The notes beneath the pieces are model-generated. The model saw only the letters and a program-made list of their open reading frames with translations. It ran no database searches and was not told where the DNA came from. A DNA stretch of 64,000 nt from Verrucomicrobiota bacterium. Its GTDB lineage: Bacteria > Verrucomicrobiota > Verrucomicrobiia > Chthoniobacterales > Terrimicrobiaceae. Position numbers and translations under genes: made by a program. The stretch lies in NCBI GenBank assembly GCA_026398275.1, contig JAPLTF010000026.1, forward strand, positions 1 to 64,000, given 5' to 3'. Below are positions 1 through 7,410 of the stretch, piece by piece (the stretch's first letter is position 1; the number at the start of each line of letters is the position of its first letter).

Positions 1-18
1 CCTAAATGGGAAAATGAA
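1..18 (+). repeat. IS left terminal inverted repeat
   Basis: An 18-bp end that is a perfect inverted match to 1727-1744. Confidence 0.92.
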
Positions 19-58
19 AAGATCGCGCGGATGGCGCAACTGACGCAAAGTCAGCGGG

Positions 59-1657
59 ATGGAGAAGCTTTCCGAGGTCCTATCTGTTCACCCTGCGGGT
101 GAGAGTAAAAAAGTGGATGGCGGCGGTGCAAAATCGTGGCCGCTGGACACGCCGGGGGGACGATTTTATGCGGAATGGGACACGGAGGTCCCGGTGACTC
201 GCGAGGGGCAGCTGATCTTTTTCTTTCAGTTCCTGCACGCGGGAGGACGCTGGAAGGAGTTCTTGCGCAACTGCCCGCTGACCTACACGGGCAACCGGGG
301 GAGCGGGGCGGCGAAGGTCATGGGCACGGTGCTTTTGAGCGTGCTCAGCGGGCACTGGCGCTACGCGCACATCAACGGGGTTCGAGGCGACGGGATCAAC
401 CCCGGATTGCTTGGCATCGGAGGCACGGTGAGCGAGGACGCTGTGCGCCTGGCGATGGGGCGGTTCGAGGAAAAGCAAGGGCTCGACTGGCTGTCGGAGC
501 AAATTGTCGGGAGCATTGCGCCGGTATTGGGGCTGCCTTGGATTCTGGACATGGACGTCACCGTGAAGCCGCTTTACGGCCATCAGCAAGGTGCGCAAAT
601 CGGATACAACCCGCAAAAACCGGGGCGTCCCAGCCACGTCTACCACAGCTATTTTGTGGCCAACCTGCGGATCAGCCTGGGGGTGGAGGTGCGCCCGGGC
701 AACGAACATGCCGCGGCCCGCGGGATGCCGGAACTTTGGAGAACGCTCGCAAAGCTGCAGCGATCCCGGTGGCCCACCTATGCGCGTGGGGATTGCGGTT
801 ACGGCAACGAGGCGGTGATGCTGGAGTTTGAAGAACGCGGGTTGCCGTATCTTTTCAAATTGCGGCACACGCCGAAGGTCAAGGCGCTGGTCAAAGCCAT
901 GATGGGGCAGGGAGCGCTCTGGCAGGACTGCGGAGATGGCTGGCAGGCGCTGGAAAGCTCGCTCCAACTCAAAGGCTGGACGCGAGAGAGGCGGGTGATT
1001 TTGGTGCGGGAAAATCCGTCCCGGGCACCGGTAGCCATTGAGGGAAAACCCCCTCGCGGAAAAGACCGCCAGGGCCAACTTCTCCACGCTCAAGGGGAAG
1101 GTTGGGATGCGCAGGTCACGCCTTGGAGCGGGAAGATTGCCGTCTTGGTCAGCTCCCTGGACCCGGTGGCATTCCCCGCTCAAGCCATGCCCAAACAATA
1201 CCGCGACCGGGCAGATGCGGAAAATAGTTTTGACGAGCTCAAGAACCAGTGGGGCTGGGGTGGCTTCACTTCCCGCAAACTGGGATCCAGCCGACTGATG
1301 GCCAACCTGGTGGCCCTGTTTTACAACTGGTGGAACCTCTACGTGCGGTTCTTCGACGAGGAGCATCACCGGGAAGCCATCCGCAGCCGACCCATGCTCA
1401 TGCAGGGCGTGGGCCGACAGGTGCAGAGCGGCGGACAGCGGACCGTGAAGGTGAGCGTTTTGCACGAAAAACATGACTGCATCGCCCGTGCTGTCACCCA
1501 GATCAGTAACGAGTTGCAACACATCAGATCCATCACGGAGCAATGGAACTCCAACCAATGCTGGACGCTGCTCTTGACTCGACTTTTTCGTCGCTGGCTA
1601 GGCGGGAAATGGCTTCCCGGCCTGCCTCCCGAAGCCGAATTGGTCCTCAGCGGCTGA
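59..1657 (+). CDS. DDE transposase of IS4/IS1380-like element
   Basis: This 532-residue transposase should catalyse cut-and-paste movement of the surrounding IS. An RNase H-like DDE core is visible: first Asp near residue 163 in LDMDVTVKPLYG, second Asp near 245 in RGDCGYGNEAV, and Glu near 389 in ADAENSFDELKNQWGW. The last segment matches the YREK-like helix of IS4-superfamily enzymes. The ATG at 59 leaves 40 bp after the left inverted repeat. The frame is intact, so the copy may be active. A 492-aa open frame on the opposite strand (80-1558) is a GC-driven shadow. The family is confident; the IS1380 subgroup is less sure. Confidence 0.88.
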   Translation: MEKLSEVLSVHPAGESKKVDGGGAKSWPLDTPGGRFYAEWDTEVPVTREGQLIFFFQFLHAGGRWKEFLRNCPLTYTGNRGSGAAKVMGTVLLSVLSGHWRYAHINGVRGDGINPGLLGIGGTVSEDAVRLAMGRFEEKQGLDWLSEQIVGSIAPVLGLPWILDMDVTVKPLYGHQQGAQIGYNPQKPGRPSHVYHSYFVANLRISLGVEVRPGNEHAAARGMPELWRTLAKLQRSRWPTYARGDCGYGNEAVMLEFEERGLPYLFKLRHTPKVKALVKAMMGQGALWQDCGDGWQALESSLQLKGWTRERRVILVRENPSRAPVAIEGKPPRGKDRQGQLLHAQGEGWDAQVTPWSGKIAVLVSSLDPVAFPAQAMPKQYRDRADAENSFDELKNQWGWGGFTSRKLGSSRLMANLVALFYNWWNLYVRFFDEEHHREAIRSRPMLMQGVGRQVQSGGQRTVKVSVLHEKHDCIARAVTQISNELQHIRSITEQWNSNQCWTLLLTRLFRRWLGGKWLPGLPPEAELVLSG

Positions 1658-1726
1658 GGACGGTCACAAAATCCCGCGAAAACAACACGGTCGCGCTGCG
1701 GACAACTTCAGCGACAAACCACCATG

Positions 1727-1744
1727 TTCATTTTCCCATTTAGG
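1727..1744 (-). repeat. IS right terminal inverted repeat
   Basis: Perfect 18-bp inverted copy of bases 1-18; it lies about 70 bp past the transposase stop. Confidence 0.92.
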
Positions 1745-1867
1745 ATCAAACACGCGACCGCATTCAAATCGGTGTTTCCATGCTGACATTGCAAGCGCCT
1801 CCCATTTGCGAAGATTCGTCATTCGCGGGCCTCTTCTGCGGTTCTCGGACTGATCCCAAAGTTTGTC

Positions 1868-4258
1868 TCACTCGTAAGTCCCGCGCGTGACGCCGATCTG
1901 GCTTTTGGCCTTCAGGCTTTTCCAGAGGGCGGCCCCGTCAATTTTTCCGGAGAGGAGGGATTGGTAGGCGCCGATGACATGGCGGGCTTGGTCCGCGGAT
2001 TCTTCAAGGAGTTCGACGCGGAAGTGCCGGAGGCCGGCTGAGAAAAAATCCTGGAAAAATCCTGCCCCGGACTGTGGCACGGCATGGAAGAGGGTGTTCC
2101 GGCATCCGACGTCGGCGCGGAGCGGATGCTCCATACCCACGCGGTCGCGGAGGTGGACGCGGTGGAGATCGCACGGTCTACCGCAGTTCGTGTGATCCGT
2201 TCCTTCGGAAAGGAACGCTGCAAAAACACAGTGCTCCATGTGAAACATCGGCATGTGGTGATGGATGGTCAGCTCGAACCAGTCGGGCGGGGCGGCTTTC
2301 AGGAGGGCAAGAATCTGCGGGAGGTTCAGATCGTGCGAGATCGTGGCCCGCTCGATGCCCATCCGGTGAAAGACGGAGGCGGTGACGGGGTTCGCGACGT
2401 TCAGGGAAAAATCCCCGATCCGGCGCAGCGGGCTTTGGGCAAAATGCGAGATGCCTCCGACGTTGCGGATGACGACTCCGTCCGGGTTGGCATTTTCGAT
2501 GAGCTTGAAAAATCCCTCCTCGCCGGCCTTCTGGATGCGCGGTGTGGCGAGGAAGATCTGCGCCGCGCCAGCTTCCCGGACGGCGGCAACCGCGTCCTTG
2601 TAGCGGCGGATGTCCTCGTAGTCCACGGCCACCGTGGCGATCCCGGAATCCAGCGCCGCGCCAAGCTGCTCCTGCGAGCGGCAGAGAATCATGAGCTGAG
2701 GGGCAGTTGCGGACGGCGTGATCGTGCGCGGGAGAATCGACTCCAGCGACGTCTTGGGAGCGGTGTCCCGGATGGCGAGGCGCAGGACCATTTCGCGGCG
2801 GAGCCGGTTGAGCTCGGCGAGCGGGAGAATGACATCGCCTTCGAGGTCATTGCGGATTTCGCCCAGAATGAACGGCGTCTCCCCGAGCTTGCCGAGCTGA
2901 GCGCGGAGGGATTCCTCCGTCAGCGGGCGGGTGCGGGCCGGCTCGAGAGCGATGCCGGATTCCAACACGACGCCGCGGCATTCCAAAACCAGCGGACAGC
3001 CCGCCCGGCCGCTCACGGCAAAATCGAGCGACGGCAGATTTTCGTGCCGGGCATCAAGCTTGCCGGCATAGGTTTTTCTGAGTTCGCGGTTGAGTGCCGG
3101 ATCGTCCGTTTTCCAAACCCGCGTGCCCGGAGGGATGGCGGGGAAATCGAGTTTGCCGTGCTCGAAGTAGAGATCGCTTCTGCGGATCTCGAAAATCCTG
3201 CCGCCCTGCTCGTGGTCGGTGTCTCCGCCGGTGTCGAAAACCACCCCGTCTCCGGGCTTCAATTCGACCGCCGCGGCATCCAGCCCGACGTGGTCGCCGG
3301 CGGCCCGCGAAACCATTCCCACAAAGGCTCCGCGCTTTTTTCCAAACCGCGCGCCGACGAGCTCCTGGTGGTTGACCCCGTGGAGCCATCCGCTGGAGAG
3401 GCCGCGCGAAAACGTCATCTCGAGACGGTATTGGTCGTCGCGCGTGAGCGGGGTCGACTGTCCTGCCAGCGCGGCATCGATTGCCTTGCGATAGACGGCC
3501 GTGACCGCCGCCACATATTCCGGAGATTTTAAGCGGCCTTCGATTTTGAAACTCACGACCCCACGCGCGATCAGGTCGGGGATTTCCCGGACGGCGGCCA
3601 GGTCCTGCGGGGAGAGGAGGTATTTTTTCTCGCCAAGATCGCGGAGCGCACCATCGACCACCAGCTCGTAGGGCATCCGGCACGCCTGCGCACATTCGCC
3701 GCGGTTCGCGCTCCGGCGTCCGAGCGCCTCGCTCGTGAGGCACTGCCCCGAGTAGGCGACGCAGAGCGCCCCGTGCACAAAAACCTCGAGCGGCAGAACC
3801 GGCGGAAATTTCTCCAGCTCGCGGAGCGAGAGCTCACGCGCAAGGACGACCTGCCGGACCCCGAGCGATTCGGCAAAGCGGACGCCCTCCGGCGAGGTGA
3901 CGGTCATCTGGGTCGAGGCATGGACGCGCAGATCCGGAAACATCCGCCTCGAGATTTCCGCCAGCCCGACATCCTGGATGATCACCGCATCGACACCGGA
4001 AGAATGGAGGAGCTGCAACTCGGAAACCGCATCCGGCAGCTCGTCCGTGAAGATCAGGACGTTCAGCGCGACATACGCCTTCACGCCGTGGCTGTGGAGA
4101 AACGCGACCAGTTCCGGGAGCTCGTCATTGCGGAAATTGTCCGCGCGCATGCGGGCGTTGAACCGCGGCATGCCGAAATAGACGGCGTCCGCCCCGTTCG
4201 CCACCGCGGCCCGCAGGCAATCCCAATCCCCCGCCGGGGCAAGCAGTTCCACCGGCAT
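1868..4258 (-). CDS. U32 family peptidase, RlhA-like (with DUF3656-type C-terminus)
   Basis: This 796-residue member of peptidase family U32 probably acts in RNA modification. RlhA of E. coli hydroxylates 23S rRNA C2501, and the architecture here is the same: a U32 barrel (residues 1-300) followed by a long C-terminal part. Visible signatures are MPVELLAPAGDWDCLRAA at the N-terminus, the VHGALCVAYSGQCLTS segment near 165, and cysteines in RGECAQACRMPYELV that could bind an iron-sulfur cluster. The SFKIEGRLKSPEYVAAV block is typical of the family. It is followed after 1 bp by the purine nucleoside phosphorylase gene upstream, so the two are likely cotranscribed. Whether it is RlhA or a tRNA hydroxylase paralogue (TrhP) is not settled by sequence alone. 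Confidence 0.85.
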   Translation of the reverse strand: MPVELLAPAGDWDCLRAAVANGADAVYFGMPRFNARMRADNFRNDELPELVAFLHSHGVKAYVALNVLIFTDELPDAVSELQLLHSSGVDAVIIQDVGLAEISRRMFPDLRVHASTQMTVTSPEGVRFAESLGVRQVVLARELSLRELEKFPPVLPLEVFVHGALCVAYSGQCLTSEALGRRSANRGECAQACRMPYELVVDGALRDLGEKKYLLSPQDLAAVREIPDLIARGVVSFKIEGRLKSPEYVAAVTAVYRKAIDAALAGQSTPLTRDDQYRLEMTFSRGLSSGWLHGVNHQELVGARFGKKRGAFVGMVSRAAGDHVGLDAAAVELKPGDGVVFDTGGDTDHEQGGRIFEIRRSDLYFEHGKLDFPAIPPGTRVWKTDDPALNRELRKTYAGKLDARHENLPSLDFAVSGRAGCPLVLECRGVVLESGIALEPARTRPLTEESLRAQLGKLGETPFILGEIRNDLEGDVILPLAELNRLRREMVLRLAIRDTAPKTSLESILPRTITPSATAPQLMILCRSQEQLGAALDSGIATVAVDYEDIRRYKDAVAAVREAGAAQIFLATPRIQKAGEEGFFKLIENANPDGVVIRNVGGISHFAQSPLRRIGDFSLNVANPVTASVFHRMGIERATISHDLNLPQILALLKAAPPDWFELTIHHHMPMFHMEHCVFAAFLSEGTDHTNCGRPCDLHRVHLRDRVGMEHPLRADVGCRNTLFHAVPQSGAGFFQDFFSAGLRHFRVELLEESADQARHVIGAYQSLLSGKIDGAALWKSLKAKSQIGVTRGTYE

Positions 4259-4259
4259 G

Positions 4260-5033
4260 CTAGATCAGCGGCAGGGCCTCACGGAGGATTTCGATGAGGG
4301 AGCCGGCGGCGGATTTTCCAACGGAAGTGACCTCGTCATGGCTCAGGAGGTCGGGCGAAAGGCCCGCACCCCAATTGGTGAGGCAGGAAAATGCGGCTGC
4401 TTCCATACCGAGGGCGCGTGCCTGGATGGCTTCCGGGACGGTGGACATTCCGACGGCGTCCGCCCCCAGGCGCTGGAGCATCCGGACTTCTGCGGGCGTC
4501 TCGTATTGGGGCCCGTGCATGGCGGCATAGACGCCTTCGTGCAGGATCGTTCCCTGCCGGGATGCGACGCGGTGGAAAATCTGCCGCAGCCTGCGGCTGT
4601 AGACCTCGCTCATATCCACGAAATGCGGTCCGCCGCGCAGCGGGGTTTGGCCGGTGAGGTTGAGGTGGTCGGAGAGCATCATCCACGAGCCGGGCATGAA
4701 CTCAGGCTTCACGGTTCCTGCAGCGTTGGTGAGGATCAGAGTGCGGATTCCGATCTCATGCATCATCACCACTGCGCTCACGACCTCCGATGCCTCCCAG
4801 CCCTCGTAGAGGTGGACGCGGCCCTGCGCGATGAGAAGCGGGCGGTCCACCAGGCGGACGACCACAAACCGTCCGGCATGGCCGGGGACTTTCGATGCCG
4901 GCAGGCCGAGGCCTGAGTATTCGTGCGAGCCGATGTGCTCCAGGCCTGCGGCGAATTCCCCAAGGCCGGACCCCAGGACGATCGCTGTCGTGGCACCGCA
5001 TTCGGCGAGTTCGCGCGGGATGGATTTTTTCAT
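4260..5033 (-). CDS. Purine nucleoside phosphorylase
   Basis: The 257-residue trimeric-type PNP should split purine nucleosides with phosphate into base and ribose-1-phosphate in the cytosol for salvage. Family signatures are the phosphate loop VLGSGLGEFA near residue 19, NAAGTVKPEFMPG near 103, the MHGPQYETPAEVRML motif near 172 and the purine-binding Asn in CLTNWGAGLSP. The length is a little short of the usual 270-290 residues. It ends 1 bp before the U32 gene, suggesting one transcript. The ATG at 5033 is the first in frame. MTA phosphorylase is a possible alternative, but the TNWGAG region favours PNP. Confidence 0.85.
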   Translation of the reverse strand: MKKSIPRELAECGATTAIVLGSGLGEFAAGLEHIGSHEYSGLGLPASKVPGHAGRFVVVRLVDRPLLIAQGRVHLYEGWEASEVVSAVVMMHEIGIRTLILTNAAGTVKPEFMPGSWMMLSDHLNLTGQTPLRGGPHFVDMSEVYSRRLRQIFHRVASRQGTILHEGVYAAMHGPQYETPAEVRMLQRLGADAVGMSTVPEAIQARALGMEAAAFSCLTNWGAGLSPDLLSHDEVTSVGKSAAGSLIEILREALPLI

Positions 5034-5043
5034 GGGAGCGATT

Positions 5044-5133
5044 TCAATGAAAACATCCGGCCGGGGCGAGCTTCGATCCGTAGAAGAGTCCGATGGATCC
5101 CGAGCCGGCGATCGCGATTTTCTTCCCTCTCAT
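5044..5133 (-). pseudogene. Truncated N-terminus of ketopantoate reductase-like gene
   Basis: A 29-codon open frame begins MRGKKIAIAGSGSIGLFYG, the Rossmann GxGxxG start of PanE/ApbA ketopantoate reductases (about 300 residues), and stops after SKLAPAG. The rest of the enzyme is missing; the PNP gene starts 10 bp later. This is most simply the remnant of a panE deleted between hldD and pnp. It is too short to function. Confidence 0.55.
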
Positions 5134-5150
5134 CGCCTCCACATTTCCCG

Positions 5151-6218
5151 CTACTCGCCGAGACGTTTTCCCGGCATGAGGTAGTTCACGGCGTAATCCC
5201 GGACCGCCTCCTCGAGCGAGGTCGTCGCAGCTGCATAGCCCGTCTCGCGGACCTTTGAAATGTCCGCACAGGTGTAATACTGGTATTGGTCCCGGATGTT
5301 TTCCGGCATGTCGATGAACTCGATTTTCGAGGTCTGCCCGAGCGCCGAAAAAAGCGCGTTGGCCAGGTCCACCCATGTGCGCGCAACTCCGGAGCCGATG
5401 TTGAAAAGCCCGCCCGCCTCCTCATTTTCGGCGAGGTGCAGGGTCATGTCCACGGCATCCTTCACGTAGACGAAATCCCGCTGCTGGCCGCCGTCCGGGT
5501 ATTCCGGCTTGTAGCTCTTGAAAAGCCGGATGAGCCCGGTCGAGCGGATCTGCTCGTAGGCTTTGCAGACCAGGCTCCGCATGTCGCCCTTGTGGTATTC
5601 GTTCGGTCCGAAAACGTTGAAATATTTGATGCCGACGACCTCGGGGAGGAGCTCCTCGCGCCACGCGTAAAGATCGAAGAGTTGCTTGGAATATCCGTAG
5701 AGGTTCAGCGGGCGGAAGGAGCGGAGGTTTTCGCTTTTGTCATCCATCCCCGCGGAGCCGTCGCCGTAGGTGGCTGCCGAGGAGGCGTAGACGAACCTTG
5801 TGCCGCGTGCCAGCGACCATTTGCAGAGGGCCTTTGTGTAGGCGTAGTTGTTCTCGAGGACGTAGGCCGCATCGGTCACCGTCGTCGAGGAGCAGGCCCC
5901 GAGGTGGAAGGTCGCGGCAAATTTCCCATAGTGGTCGGGGTCACGGTTGATCCCCTCAAGAAACTCGTCCGCGGCGACATAATCCTCGAACTCCAGCGGG
6001 AGCAGGTTCTTCCACTTCTCGTCCTCGCCGAGAAAATCGGTGACGACAATCTGCGTGAGGCCGCGGCGGTTGAGCTCGTGAACGAGCGCGCTCCCGATAA
6101 ACCCGCCGGCTCCGGTGACGAGCACGCGGGCCTTCTCGTGGAGAAGCGTGTCGCGGGCGGCGGAATTGATCGATCCGGATTTTTTCGCCCGGCCTGCTGC
6201 GAATGGCGCGGGTTTCAC
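5151..6218 (-). CDS. hldD: ADP-L-glycero-D-manno-heptose-6-epimerase
   Basis: This NAD(P)-dependent short-chain epimerase makes ADP-L-glycero-D-manno-heptose for the LPS inner core. Family marks are the nucleotide loop VTGAGGFIGSALV, YASSAATYG and the catalytic Tyr-x3-Lys in LYGYSKQLFD. The YFNVFGPNEYHKGDMRS segment is especially characteristic of HldD. From about residue 30 the protein aligns with the usual 310-330 residues; the first 28 residues before HEKARVLVTG are an extension. The start taken here is a GTG directly after the TGA of the upstream TPR gene (TGA|GTG), so coupling is likely; a later start is possible. It points to a heptose-containing LPS. Confidence 0.87.
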   Translation of the reverse strand: MKPAPFAAGRAKKSGSINSAARDTLLHEKARVLVTGAGGFIGSALVHELNRRGLTQIVVTDFLGEDEKWKNLLPLEFEDYVAADEFLEGINRDPDHYGKFAATFHLGACSSTTVTDAAYVLENNYAYTKALCKWSLARGTRFVYASSAATYGDGSAGMDDKSENLRSFRPLNLYGYSKQLFDLYAWREELLPEVVGIKYFNVFGPNEYHKGDMRSLVCKAYEQIRSTGLIRLFKSYKPEYPDGGQQRDFVYVKDAVDMTLHLAENEEAGGLFNIGSGVARTWVDLANALFSALGQTSKIEFIDMPENIRDQYQYYTCADISKVRETGYAAATTSLEEAVRDYAVNYLMPGKRLGE

Positions 6219-6866
6219 TCAGCGTAGTTTGATGCCAAGATCCTGGAACGTCTCGTCGAAGAGCGCGGTCTTGGGGCCGAAAATATACTGGGCGCCGGTG
6301 ACGTATTCGAGCGCCTTCTTGTTGTTGCCGTTCTTTGACTCCCAGGCCGCCTGGCCGTAATACCAGGCCGGCGTGTCTCCGGGATACTTGATGTTCTTCA
6401 AGGATTTTACGGCGGCGTCCTTGTTTCCGAGCTGGAGCTGGCAGAGGAAAATTTTGAACTGGAGAAGCTCGTTCCGCGGGTCCTTGTCCTGCATCTTTAA
6501 AAAATATGTGAGGGCCTCGGCATACTGGCGCTGCAGGAAGAAAAGCTCGCCCACATTGAACAGCGCCGGGAAAAAGTCCGGCTGCTTCGCCAGCGCCTTC
6601 TCGAAATACTTCTGCGCCGCCGCGTAGTCCTTCTTTTTGGTGTAGGCCGCGCCGAGGAGGTTCTGCACGAACGGGTCGTCGGGTGTTTTTGCATCGACGG
6701 TTTCCAGCTTCTTCAGGGCCGCGTCGTAGTTTTTTGCATCGAAGTCCGCCAGAGCCCCCTGGATCAGGAGCTTCGACTCCCGCGAAACCTCCGGTGCTGT
6801 GGTCTGGGCCTGAACAAACAGAGCCCCTGCCAGGAAGGCAGCGAGGATGATGATCGGTTTTTTCAA
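6219..6866 (-). CDS. Exported tetratricopeptide-repeat protein
   Basis: About 215 residues with a signal peptide (KKPIIILAAFLAGALFVQAQ) followed by three to four TPR units, such as NYDAALKKLETVDAKTPDDP and DYAAAQKYFEKALAKQPD. TPRs are protein-interaction scaffolds, so a periplasmic or outer-membrane assembly role is plausible, but the exact job is unknown. The ORF track extends it to 7493, but that stretch is antisense to the phosphoesterase gene. I chose the TTG at 6866 because it sits just before the signal peptide and no in-frame ATG is nearer. It abuts hldD. Confidence 0.68.
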   Translation of the reverse strand: MKKPIIILAAFLAGALFVQAQTTAPEVSRESKLLIQGALADFDAKNYDAALKKLETVDAKTPDDPFVQNLLGAAYTKKKDYAAAQKYFEKALAKQPDFFPALFNVGELFFLQRQYAEALTYFLKMQDKDPRNELLQFKIFLCQLQLGNKDAAVKSLKNIKYPGDTPAWYYGQAAWESKNGNNKKALEYVTGAQYIFGPKTALFDETFQDLGIKLR

Positions 6867-6965
6867 AGTGGGGGGATTATGAATGCGCGCAGGGCTGCGG
6901 TCAATCGCGGTTGTCAGCATTAACAGGGTTGTCTTTCGGGGGCCGAGCGCCGAGATTCTCCCCAG

Positions 6966-7400
6966 ATGCGTATCGCGGTCATTGCCGACACTCACGGAAA
7001 GCTCCCTGTCTCGACGCTGGCGGATCTCAGAAAAGCCGATGAAATCTGGCACCTGGGAGATTTTTGCGATCTGCAGACGCTCGAGGTGGTGCGGAAAATC
7101 GGACCTCCCGTGCACGCGGTGCACGGAAACAACGATTTTGGACTGGATCTTCCGGTCAGCGCGGTTTTGGAGCGGTGCGGGAAATCCTTTTATCTGATCC
7201 ACATCCCGCCCCGCCGGGCCGAAGGCGCGGAGTTTTTGCTCCACGGCCACACGCACGTGCCGCGCGACGAGATGATCGGCGGCACGCGCTTCCTGAATCC
7301 GGGAGCGATCGGCAAGGCGAACAAGGGGGTTCCGCCGAGCTACGCGTGGCTGACGGTCCGCCCCGGGGAGATGATCACCTGGGAGATCGTGCCCGTGTGA
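6966..7400 (+). CDS. YfcE/MJ0936-type metallophosphoesterase
   Basis: A 144-residue calcineurin-like phosphodiesterase. The two-metal site is recognisable: DTHG at residue 8, GDFCD near 30, GNNDF near 60 and GHTHVPRDE near 99. It has the compact length of the YfcE group, which hydrolyses phosphodiesters in vitro; the physiological substrate is unknown. It is divergent from the TPR gene (99 bp apart) and convergent with the kinase gene. Confidence 0.82.
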   Translation: MRIAVIADTHGKLPVSTLADLRKADEIWHLGDFCDLQTLEVVRKIGPPVHAVHGNNDFGLDLPVSAVLERCGKSFYLIHIPPRRAEGAEFLLHGHTHVPRDEMIGGTRFLNPGAIGKANKGVPPSYAWLTVRPGEMITWEIVPV

Positions 7401-7410
7401 ACCCTGCGGC

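Larger units (their letters stand above)
1..1744 (+). mobile_element. Complete insertion sequence, IS4-superfamily (IS1380-like)
   Basis: The element is 1744 bp with one transposase gene. Its ends are perfect 18-bp inverted repeats: CCTAAATGGGAAAATGAA at 1-18 and the reverse complement at 1727-1744. The left repeat starts exactly at base 1 of the window, so the window or contig appears to begin at the IS boundary. The left target-site duplication therefore cannot be checked; the right flank begins ATCAAACA. The family call rests on the transposase and the CC-starting ends and is an inference. Confidence 0.88.

Noticed and set aside
80-1558. 492-aa open frame antisense to the transposase
   Set aside because: GC-rich shadow with no motif; the plus-strand product is a recognisable DDE transposase.
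2084-3532. 482-aa open frame antisense to the U32 peptidase
   Set aside because: Composition rich in Arg/Gly with no family pattern; the minus-strand protein is clear.
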